Source: Chondrus crispus
Lineage: Eukaryota > Rhodophyta > Florideophyceae > Gigartinales > Gigartinaceae
Reading direction: 5' to 3'
Assembly (NCBI RefSeq): GCF_000350225.1
Contig: NW_005179271.1
Location: 1 to 64,000 of the forward strand
Length of the DNA stretch: 64,000 bases
Both the position numbers and the translations under genes were made by a program. The notes below the pieces were generated by a model that saw only the letters and a program-made list of their open reading frames with translations, had not been told where the DNA came from and did no database searches. Below are positions 11,811 to 21,500 of the stretch, one piece after another (the first letter of the stretch is position 1; the number at the start of each line of letters is the position of its first letter).

Positions 11811-11928
11811 CACGTGTAAAACATTGCGTTTTGGTCACCACGTGTAATACATTGCATTTTGGTCGCCACGTGTAAAACATTGCATATCGATCCACACGTG
11901 TAATACATTGCATTTGGGTCCACACGTG
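11811..11928. repeat. 28-bp tandem array with five CACGTG cores
   Basis: CACGTG occurs at 11811, 11839, 11867, 11895 and 11923, an exact 28-bp period, each followed by TGTAA-type and ACATTGC sequence. CACGTG is the G-box/E-box core bound by bHLH and bZIP factors. The array is preserved in the other two copies of the host repeat. Confidence 0.85.
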
Positions 11929-11937
11929 TGATGTGTT

Positions 11938-12075
11938 TGTCGCGCGACAAGATCTACAAAAGCTGTATGGGTGGCTACCCATACTAGAATCAACCTCTAA
12001 AAAATTAACAAAAATTAATCTAGTTCCAGTATGGCTGTCCAGCCATACAGCTTTTGTAAATCTTGTCGCGCGACA
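11938..12075. mobile_element. 138-bp hairpin MITE-like module
   Basis: Terminal inverted repeats of 33 nt with one mismatch start TGTCGCGCGACAAGAT. The tips are themselves palindromic (GTCGCGCGAC). The interior holds two smaller hairpins (GTATGGGTGGCTACCCATAC and a TATGGCTG...CAGCCATA pair). It codes for nothing. Identical modules lie at 12574-12711 and 16778-16915. Confidence 0.75.
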
Positions 12076-12326
12076 GCCATTACATATTACAGGGTCGCTC
12101 AATAGTGCCTACTTTAGTAGTGTTTCCCTCTATATAGTGCTATGGCTCACTCTCTGGCACAGGTTTTCATACGCTCTGGCACAGGTTTTCATACGCTCAC
12201 ATGTATCATCCGGCATGGTTCAGTACTCAAAGGATGAAGTTATTTAGTTGTGTTATACAGGCTTTGTTGTGTTTGTGTTAGCAGTGTGCATTGTCCCCAA
12301 ATATATGTATTTGAGCCTCCTTTCTA

Positions 12327-12905
12327 TAGTGCCAACCTCCTAATAGTGCCATAGCTAGAGGTATGTCACGCTATAGCACTATATCGTAGGAGGCACTGTA
12401 TACGATTCCGTATCATAATCGGCCAATCATCATCCACCAGCTTCTCGCACGTGTAAAACATTGCGTTTTGGTCACCACGTGTAATACATTGCATTTTGGT
12501 CGCCACGTGTAAAACATTGCATATCGATCCACACGTGTAATACATTGCATTGGGTCCACACGTGTGATGTGTTTGTCGCGCGACAAGATCTACAAAAGCT
12601 GTATGGGTGGCTACCCATACTAGAATCAACCTCTAAAAAATTAACAAAAATTAATCTAGTTCCAGTATGGCTGGCCAGCCATACAGCTTTTGTAAATCTT
12701 GTCGCGCGACAGCCATTATATGTTACAGGGGGGTTGCTCAATAGTGCCTACTTTAGTAGTGCTTCCCTCTATATAGTGCTAGTTATTTAGTTGTGTTATA
12801 CAGGCTTTGTTGTGTTTGTGTTAGCAGTGTGCTTTGTCCCGAAATATATGTATTTGAGCCTCCTTTATATAGTGCCATCCCCCCAATAGTGCCATAGCTA
12901 GAGGT
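12327..12905. repeat. TATAGTGC repeat, copy 2 plus partial copy
   Basis: Near-identical to copy 1, again with five CACGTG cores and the hairpin module at 12574-12711. It is followed by a shortened partial unit (about 12781-12905) that ends abruptly at GCCATAGCTAGAGGT, where unrelated DNA begins. Confidence 0.8.
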
Positions 12906-13892
12906 GCTTGTCATTCTTGACATTGTGAGCGCGAAAGACGCGGGGAAAGTATATTGAGGGGTGCTGTTGCGGCAATTCTGCCGCGGGGCACCGAGCGACC
13001 TGTAATGACGGGAATCCACCCGTATTCTTTTACTCCTCACAAGTCTGCTGCCTCCCCCTTCCTATCTTCGGGGATGGCTTCTTAAGTACACGTTCCCCGG
13101 GATGAGTCGGCTATCCCCAACCCTCCCTCCCGTAATTTCCCCTTCGATCCAGCTTCCCCTTGCCCCACCGGTAGCCACCCCCTCGTGCCATTTTCCCTTC
13201 GCGCCCTCGGCCGGCGACCTGCGCGGTCTTTCTGCCCCAGCCAGAGCCCCGTGCGGCCTATGGTTTCCCTTCGTCTCCCCGGTGGCTGGCACCCCCAATT
13301 CCCCGCGCGTGCTGTCTCGCTCCCTCCTTCCCGCCTTTCGCTTGCCCGTCCTTCGGCGGTATACGGATGCGCTCCGCCCCGTGGTACGCGTGTCCAGCCG
13401 CCACCTGGCAACCGAATGCCTCGTAACACTGCTTGAGACACACAGCAATCTCACAAAACTGGGCTTCGTCTCGTTGAAAAATTACGGAAGATGGTTGGTG
13501 TGGCATTGAAATTGAATTTTTTCATTCTTTTGAGATTGACCGGTGTTTTGAGTAATCCCACGACCTCAAATTGACCAAGCAAAGTCCCAGGGCACACATC
13601 AGTGCAGATTGCAGCACAAGCAGTTGAGGACACCAAGTACAGCTTTTCGGCTCCAGCTTCAAGTACGTCTTGCCGCCACAATTTTCGATTTCCTGCTTTA
13701 GGACGTGCACAGCAGTCAGAAAACAGTCATAGAGGCTTCGTGAGACTGGAGTCTTGAAGCATTCAAGCGTCACCCTAGAAAGGCTGCACTCCAGAATACA
13801 TTTTGCTTGCTTTGCATCATTCTCACCTCCAATCAATCGTTTCGGGAATAGGCCAGGCTGGTCGCATTAGAAGAAATCCCTCCGTGTGTAAT
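12906..13892. other. GC-rich unassigned DNA before the epimerase-like gene
   Basis: Overlapping Pro/Ser/Arg-rich frames on both strands at 13060-13500 look like base-composition artefacts. A 104-codon minus frame (13522-13836) has several Cys but no family I recognise. No firm gene call. Confidence 0.35.
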
Positions 13893-14035
13893 CATGGCTT
13901 CTCAGAAGACAGCGTTTGAAGTCTCGAGCCCATTGGCGAGACCCATGAATTCACGCATTTCTGTGCAACTCCAAGAGAGCCCGTGCCAAGCACTTCAGAG
14001 TCGCAGGACACAGAAGGTCGCAAGGCAGAATATCG

Positions 14036-14931
14036 ATGCAAATGGAAGTGGACAAAAGCAGTAAGCAACGAGATAACTCCAAACCCCGGCAGACTCATAT
14101 TTCCCCGGAATTGGCAAATCAAGCCATTAATGATGCTATTACATACTCAGGTGGGGACGTTGTGGTTATGGCTAGAACCTGTGCAAGTGGATTTTGTGAT
14201 GCATTACAACAATGCTATGGTTCAGAAGAAATATCAGATGTGTTTACTGCTTGCGGCTCAGGTTTAAACGGCTTAATTGGATTGCAAGTCGCTGTAGAGC
14301 TGCAGAAGAGAGGTTATGCACCAGCGGTCTATGCTGCAGAGCAATCTAAGCATGCTAATTTCCGATATGTCTGCGATGAAGCCGGAATCGACTTGCACGA
14401 CTTCATTCCCAGCACGCTAGAGTTTTATTATGACATTGTTGTAGATGCCTTGCTTGGAACTGGCTTTGATGGGGGGGACATTCGACAACAGTACTGGACT
14501 GTTTACGAGATGCTAATCTCAACTCGGCTTGCGATTGTGAGCCTTGATGTACCATCTGGCTGGGATCTTTCGACGGGTCCAAGAAAAATTGATGTGACAG
14601 CAGATTCGTTTATCAAACCCGAAGTGCTAGTGTCTTTAGAAGCACCAAAGCTTGGATCAAATGTGTTTGCCGGGGGCTACCACTTTATAGCTGGTCGACA
14701 TCTTCCTCAAAGCTACTTTTGGAAAAGGGAATCTCTGTTCCGGCTTTTCCCGGCGAGGAGTCAAACTGCGTGCTCATGTCAAGTAACCCGTTTCGCTTCG
14801 AAGGTGCTAATGGAGAGACATATGGGCGACCTGGACAATTCAATGCCACGCTCTACACGAAAAACCCTACCCGAGAATGGGTCGATATTGACAAGCACGA
14901 TGACCTGTGGGACGAACTAGACTGGCATTAG
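14036..14931 (+). pseudogene. NAD(P)HX epimerase-like (YjeF_N) gene, decayed
   Basis: NAD(P)HX epimerases restore hydrated NAD(P)H. The fold is clear: VAVELQKRGYAPAVY, then DIVVDALLGTGFDGG, SLDVPSGWDLSTG, EVLVSLEAPKLG and GGYHFIAGRHLP. The substrate loop, normally GPGNNGGDG, reads GSGLNGLIG and so lacks the GGDG signature. The reading frame shifts by one near 14716, after which the C-terminal part (GISVPAFPGEESN, ending DLWDELDWH at 14931) continues in the next frame. The usual N-terminal helix is not evident; an ATG at 13893 opens a different frame. A paralogue losing function, or an assembly error on a divergent gene. Confidence 0.7.
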
Positions 14932-15007
14932 AGTGTGCTCAGTGAGTTTAAGAGTGGAAATCATTGTCAAGTGCTATACAGGGACTCTAGCTGCGAAAAA
15001 ACGCTGT

Positions 15008-15990
15008 CTACTGGCCAACTTTTTTGCTTAACGCGACGCGCCACATAATGTAATTCGACGTGGCCTGCGTCAGCGCGGAAGCTGTGACTTTTCCTGTTTG
15101 TCGCCATACGAACCCACACGCAACACCGGTGACACAGGCGGAGGCCATGTATCGAACGTTTGGCGGGTCATATCCAAGTTTTGATTTCCCTAAGTGTGCA
15201 ATGCCGAAGGCACCAGACGCGATGAGTAGTGCAGATATGGACCCGTGGCCTAGGCGTTGCTCCAACATATTCTGATTCATACCCCTAAATATAAGCTCCT
15301 CGGTAACGCCGTTCATGAATATGCCTAGGAAAGTGGCGGCTTCTTTGGCCGCGTCTAAACGAGGTGGCGTCTTGACGTCAGCAAACCGGGTTAGGGCGGC
15401 AAGTGGAACGGTGATGAGATCAGAGGCAGCACCCACGGCTAGCGCTATCAGCACATCGACTGGGGTTACCTTGAAAGTGTAGCCCAAGTCACGAGCGTGG
15501 GCCAGCTTTGAAAAGGGCGTAGAATTGTGAAGCAGTTCACGACTGTCAAAGCTGCGGTGAACAAGCCCCAGGCTGTAACCTTTCCAGTCGGTGATATGTC
15601 CGATGACAACAGCTTAAATTCCAGTGGAAGCCAGATGCAAAGAACGGTAATCAGGTCGGCCATTTCGGAGCGAAGCGATGAGTGGTCGTCTGGCTTTGTG
15701 AGCTGAAGCAGTGACGGGATGAGGATATACGCTACCTAAATTGCCAAAATAGGGACTGCGCGGCGGCGACCGTCCATGATGTTGGGTGCACCGGCGAGGC
15801 ACACTGGAACCAAAACTAATAGCGCCGTCCAAGCTGCTTGCCATCCATGTCCAAATTCGTTGACAAATGTCGAAGAAGAGTAAGCCAGGAATAAAAGAGT
15901 CCAGCACATCGAGGCTGAGGACTCCAAAGTATGGGCTCGGCCGCCTGATTCTGGCATTTTTGGAAAGCCGCGGTCAGTCATTGGCTCCAT
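15008..15990 (-). pseudogene. CPBP (CAAX/Abi) intramembrane protease, interrupted
   Basis: A membrane glutamic protease-type gene. The C-terminal 160 residues carry EELIFRG (EExxxR motif) and FGIAHL (FxxxH motif) between hydrophobic helices. The later HxxxN motif reads QATSN, with Gln for His. Upstream, 15990-15490 supplies the N-terminal helices (WTLLFLAYSSSTFVNEF; LITVLCIWLPLEF) in one frame broken by a TAG near 15737, and a one-base shift near 15515 leads into the catalytic part. Such proteins often sit in plastid or endomembranes. It is convergent with the epimerase-like gene, 76 bp apart. Two breaks and a changed motif favour a pseudogene, though draft errors or a small intron are possible. 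Confidence 0.7.
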
Positions 15991-16279
15991 GCTGAAGGAT
16001 GGAACGAAGATTCTACTCGAACAGTGAGGTACAACACGGTTGAAGCTGTTTCAATTGTCTCTGCGGTAGCCGGAAAACGCTCTTGTAGAAAGCAGGGTTG
16101 CCTTGAGCACTTTGTCGTTGCTCGCTGCGATTTTTGCGTTTCTAAAAGGTTTACTAGGAAGGTACTCTTGCTGGGCCTTGCACTTGTTCGGGTGTGTGTG
16201 AACATCCGCACACGTTGCAAACTTACAGTGTATGCAGGCGTAGTAGATACCGGCCAGCATGGGCAGAACGGACCGGTTG
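15991..16279. other. Upstream region of CPBP gene
   Basis: No gene recognised. It presumably holds the promoter of the minus-strand CPBP gene. It ends in a G run (16279-16286) where the TATAGTGC repeat resumes. Confidence 0.35.
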
Positions 16280-16926
16280 CAGGGGGGGGTCGCTCAATTG
16301 TGCGTACTATAGTAGTGCTTCCCTCTATATAGTGCTATGGCTCGCCCTCTGGCACAGGTTATCACAAGCTCACACGTGTATCATCCGGCATGGTTCAGTA
16401 CGCAGTACAGCTATCCATGCTGTCTTAAAGGAGACCCTGACCAAAGGATGTTGTGTTATGCAGGCTTTGTTGTGTTTGTGTTACAAGTGTGCTTTGTCCC
16501 CAAATATATGTATTTGAGCCTCCTTTATATAGTGCCATCCCCCCAATAGTGCCATAGCTAGAGGTATGTCACGCTATAGCACTATATCGTAGGAGGCACT
16601 GTATACGATTCCGTATCATAATCGGCCAATCATCATCCACCAGCTTCTCGCACGTGTAAAACATTGCGTTTTGGTCACCACGTGTAATACATTGCATTTT
16701 GGTCGCCACGTGTAAAACATTGCATATCGATCCACACGTGTAATACATTGCATTTGGGTCCACACGTGTGATGTGTTTGTCGCGCGACAAGATCTACAAA
16801 AGCTGTATGGGTGGCTACCCATACTAGAATCAACCTCTAAAAAATTAACAAAAATTAATCTAGTTCCAGTATGGCTGGCCAGCCATACAGCTTTTGTAAA
16901 TCTTGTCGCGCAACAGCCATTACATG
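16280..16926. repeat. TATAGTGC repeat, copy 3
   Basis: Begins in the GGGTCGCTCAAT part of the unit, runs through the tail and then a full head with five CACGTG cores and the 138-bp hairpin module (16778-16915). Together with the partial copy ending at 12905 it brackets the epimerase/CPBP interval. Confidence 0.8.
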
Positions 16927-17112
16927 TCATTTCAAAGAAACTTGTCAGCGCATGCAGGCCTGCGCGGTATACCCTTCCCTAAAAGCATTATTTGGTAAAA
17001 AAGGCTAATTTGATGATTCAGTTCTCGTTGCTGCCAGTGCGGACAATGGGTGCAGTCTTTCATCCCTAGACTCCAGGGAAACGCTCCGGGGCCTAAGTGT
17101 TCACCTCTTCTA

Positions 17113-17393
17113 CAGTTTCCCGCAATGTTACCTCCGTGCCTCTCCGTGTCCCGCCAAAAAAGAAAATAGCCGGCACACAACACCTTTAAAGGCCAAACAG
17201 TAGTATTTGATCCACGATCAAACACTTTCTCGTCATGTTCACGAACCAGGCCTCCAGTTTCCCGAAATGTTACCTCCTCGCTTCTCCCCGTCCCGCCAAA
17301 AAAATGGTGGGCACACAGCACCGTTAAAGGCCAAACAGTAGTAATTGATCCACGATCAAACACCTTCTCGTCCTGCTCCCGGGATTGGCCTCC
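17113..17393. repeat. Direct duplication, about 140 bp
   Basis: Two tandem copies, about 17113-17253 and 17254-17393, each start CAGTTTCCCG.AATGTTACC and include GGCCAAACAGTAGTA and GATCCACGATCAAACAC. They differ by scattered substitutions and one small indel. They lie directly upstream of the pogo fragment and may be remnants of its 5' region. Confidence 0.75.
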
Positions 17394-17404
17394 AGCTACG
17401 GACA

Positions 17405-17953
17405 ATTCACGCCCCCTCCGATGTCAATTGGAATGCGTCGTCAGGCAGCGCGCGCGAAGCAAGGGACAGACGGGACGCAAGGGCCAAACACAAACGGCAG
17501 ACAGCAGTAAATTTATTGAAGATGAAAAAAAGGTTGCCGATGTGGTTCGCCTCACAGTCGACTGTGAGGCGAACCACACTGATGATCATCAGTCGTGGGA
17601 CAGCAGACCGATTACAAAAATGTCTCAAGACCAAGGACGACGACAAACTGTCCCGCCTTCTTGACCCAGCCAACAACCGTCCCGGAGCCCCCCGTTTCGT
17701 CAAAGCGGACGAGGACAAAATCATTAAGCAGCGCATTAAATACACTGCCTCCCGGGGATTTGCAATTAACAATTATACATTGCGAGCTATCATGGCTCGC
17801 ATTGCCAATGATGGTCGACGCGGTTTTCAGACGAAGGACAACATGCCCTCCCCGGACGTTATTCGTACCTGGAGAATCCGAAACAGGGATATCACGTTTC
17901 CAACAGCCGATCCCACGAATCTTCTAATCCTAGTTACTCCCCGACTCCTCTAA
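17405..17953 (+). pseudogene. Pogo-type transposase N-terminal fragment
   Basis: Only the DNA-binding half survives. YTASRGFAINNYTLRAIMAR, IANDGRRGF, SPDVIRTWRIRNRDITF and LLDPANNRPGAPRF align with the matching parts of the pogo element at 36590-39285 (YAASRGFA, MARIACDGR, SDDVVRSFRARNRNITY, MLNPAKHRAGKHR). The DDE catalytic half is absent. A perfect 38-bp palindrome at 17541-17578, followed by a 16-bp one at 17578-17593, lies where the helix-turn-helix should be, and the local frame changes there. Confidence 0.75.
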
Positions 17954-17999
17954 ATCTCCGAAGCACTGCGAATCCCTAAAGTACAAAAACCATCCTACT

Positions 18000-18250
18000 C
18001 CTTACTCCTGAATCCCCTGCCGGCCTGTGATCAGTGGCCTCTGATCACAGCTCCCCACTGATCACCGGTCCTAACTCTCAAAATTTGCACCCCAATTTGC
18101 AAATTTTATACAGCAATGACGATGTCGGACGACACCCCCTGCCGGCCTGTGATCAGTGGCCACTGATCACAGCTCCCCACTGATCACCGGTCCTAACTCT
18201 CAAAATTTGCACCCAAATTTTGCAAATTTTGTACAGCAATGACGGTGCAC
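18000..18250. repeat. GATC-hairpin repeats, second site
   Basis: Two units about 121 bp apart (GCCGGCCTGTGATCAG at 18019 and 18140) of the family at 9885-10640, with the same CTGATCACAG palindromes and AAATTTTGCAAATTTT link. Confidence 0.85.
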
Positions 18251-18560
18251 CGGTTGACAAGGAGAGTGGGTGTATGGTGAGGAAAACGAAAAAGTTAAGG
18301 ATCAGACTGGCTGCAGGAACTAGAGAGGTGTAGGGACACGGACTTCGAAAGGTGGGGATACATAACGTGCCCCCTTGCAACAAGCCCACAAAGGTAGCAG
18401 ACCTGAATTTTGTTTGCAATAACGATACAGTTTATATGTCGCAACTACGGATATAGAGGCCGGCGCAGAGCTTATAGTCAGTGCATAAAAGTATGCAGAG
18501 CTGTGTGGTAGTACTAAAAACTGTTGAATAAAGACCAGAGTTCTTGTTCCGCACATATAC
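18251..18560. other. Downstream flank of Tnp2-like gene
   Basis: No gene and no clear terminal inverted repeat for the neighbouring transposase gene. Confidence 0.35.
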
Positions 18561-21500
18561 TTATGCCTGACGTGGCGGATACCCTTCCTTTCGCCCCCAC
18601 ACTTGATAAATTCCACCGTCTGGGAGACTCCTGTGTTGTACTACTGAGTTTGATGTGCATATGAGACACATATGGTCGTCGCTTTCGGCGCTGTCCTGCT
18701 CGCAGTAGTGCATAACTAATGCCTTTCGAACGTAGCTTCCAAGCTCAACCAGCGCTCTTCTTTCGTTTCGTTGTTGTATCATCACCCCGTATCCATCTTC
18801 TTCAGCTTCGCACTCCTTCACTGCGCAATATCGTGTTGTTTCTTGACTTTCTTTCTCACGAGCGTCCAGAATCCGGACTTGAACCACGGCTAGCACCATC
18901 CAGAACCTTCTGTCCTCATCATGCTCAGAATCATTGTTCTCATGAAGAGTGAATGTGAGATCAGGATCTGCGGTCGAAACTACAGAAGAATGCAAGGCTT
19001 GAATCACGCTCCCATAAGATATAGTGGCCAAAACAGATGTCTGGTCTCTTTTTCGCCCGTCTGTTATTTTGCACCACTTGGCAGTTCCATATATCTGTAC
19101 GGTTACGGAATTTCCATGGTCCGGCCGGCCACTTCGAAGACGTAGCTTTTGTTTCCATAAATGCTCTAAAAACTCCCTTGCTTTCAACAGAAATGCAAGG
19201 TCAGTTGATTGGAACATTTCCGAATGTTGACCTCCGTCTGCAGTGTTTCCGAGGTTCATAATTACTGAATTGTCTACGCGCCAGTCCTTCCTACTGAGAG
19301 ACGACGATAAGAGTCCTTTCCGATGTAATCGAAGGTTCTGCAGAACAGGAGTTGGGAAGCAGTCCTGAAGCTTTTGTAGAAATCTTCCCGCATCCTGAAG
19401 CCCAGAACTGTCGTAGCCCAAGAGATTTAAAACCGACTTCGCTGTCTCAAAACTCCAGCCGTTCTCACTAGTGTCAATGCCTTCAGTTTCAATTGCCAGA
19501 CGAGTCTTCCAGTCGTTGGCAAGACGATGTTCCATAGCCTGTAATTGTGAGTTTTTCATATTGGATTGAGCTACCCCCCTCTTCAATGGCTGATGAGCGC
19601 TTTCAAACAACAACTCTTGTACATGTCTTACACTACCGAACAGTGGCAATGTATGTGTGAAGAACTCCAACAATCTGTGAAGGTTTGGTTTGTCCAAATG
19701 AGTGGAGGCAAAGCTGTTTGTGCGACACAGCTTATCTACTCGAGATAGGTAACGAAGTGCCATATTACGAATCTCCAGAAGTCTCTTGGTTCCTCGTTCT
19801 TCATTGTGTGTGTCTAATGACCTCTTACCATCTATCCTTGAGTCCGGAAAGTACTGTGTTCTGCTCACGAGAGAGGAAAACAGGTCGAGGAGGTCGAGAG
19901 CTTCATCGATAGTAGCACAGTTTCCGCTCTCTCTCTCGCCTGTGATTTTGTTCACGTACCAAGCACTCTTCATCGCCCGTGGTGCTACCAAGAGCAGGCA
20001 GTACATAGACGATATCGTCATTGAATGTAGCACATGCTTGTCATGGTTGATTAGGCTCTCCTGATATATGAGATAGCCATCCTTCAAAGCCATCTTGGCA
20101 ATTGCCTCGGCATCTTTGCGTACATCTTTTGGTAGCAGTGTTATACAGAGATTCATGATGTCGCGACCAATCCCGAGGAAAAGATGATCGGGAGCCACAA
20201 CGCATGAGCGATACGAATCGAAAACAGAAGGAACAACCGGTTTGCTACTGCCGAGTACACGAGGCACACGAGCGCGAACTTGTCGCAGTTTCTCAGAGAG
20301 TTGATGAAGTGCCTGCAAACTTGTCTCAAACGTATCTGCGTCATCCATTCCGAGGGCTTTCAACTCTTCCCTGGATAACTTGGATCTCCTCAATGCAGTA
20401 GCCCGGTTCTCATCTCTCGCGAAAGATGGATGGTCGGAATGGATGCGGGTTGTGTAACAATACTTGCTTCCTTGAAATCCAGACTTGTCGTATCTACCAT
20501 AGCTGCATAAGTGACATGGAACATTGGAGCAGTGCCCTAGTAGGTCCAAAGTGTGGGACACTGCAGGATAGTCTCCAACGTACCCGACGACATCGAGAAA
20601 AAGAACAACCTTCTCTCCTTTTGCAGTGGTCATCTCAAATCCCTTTTCTGTCCCCTCAATGATATCATCAATAACTGCCGCCAGTACCTCGTTTGTAGAT
20701 ACCCCTGGAGGAGTTAGCCCGATAGGTCTGATGGCTCCTGCTCCATTGCGGTTCTCCGGAGCCATACCTATTGGCAGCATGTATACACCACCCATGCTTC
20801 CTTTCTTTCCAATGTACGGCGTAAATCCATCAGAGTACAGAAACATTCTATACACAACGTACTTTCTTCCATCTTCCAAACGTCCACTGCTTTCCGCATC
20901 GACGCGATGACCCTTGTTCATTGGATTATCATCGGCAGATACTCGTTTCACTACGGCTTTGTCAAACATCTGGTTGTAAACGCCCCTATTCGTTCCGGTG
21001 AGATTCGAAACATTTCTTTCAGAAGATACAACCAAGCTGGTGGCGTAGTCGTCATCACAGTTCTGTCTTCTCCACATCCTATACACAAGGAAGGGTGTTT
21101 GCGTTGGTTCTTCCGAATCTTCGGCGTCTGGCTGTCCTGGGAGTGCAAGTTCGACGACCATGTCACTGGGAAGGAATGCCCGAGATTCTGGTCTCTTCGT
21201 CTTCATCGTTTTGGTACGCTTTGAATTGGACTCCGCCTGCGGTTCTGTCCAGTTTGGCTCATCGTAAACAAAGAAGGAAGATACAACTGCATCAAATCTC
21301 ATGTTCGTGGAGGACGTTACTGCAAACTGGGCTTGCATCAATCTGCCCTTCACCGCGTCACTTGTTTCGAACGTAATGTTAAGAAGGAGCCCTTTTCGCA
21401 GTTTCACTGTCACACCATCTTCGGTTGGAATCCGATAAACAGATAGACTCCCAGCCCTATCCTTGATTATTGGAGTGTCCTCAATATCCGAGAACCTCGG

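Larger units (their letters stand above)
11688..12326. repeat. TATAGTGC repeat, copy 1
   Basis: First copy of a repeat of about 640 bp that begins TATAGTGCCATCC. It contains a 28-bp G-box array (11811-11928), a 138-bp hairpin module (11938-12075) and a unique tail ending near TATTTGAGCCTCC. Motifs resembling AGTGCCATAG and CTATAGCACT occur in both orientations near its edges, suggesting a composite MITE. Copies follow at 12327 and 16280. Confidence 0.8.

Noticed and set aside
13060-13510. Overlapping GC-rich frames upstream of the epimerase-like gene
   Set aside because: Similar lengths on both strands, Pro/Arg/Ser composition and no recognisable domain.
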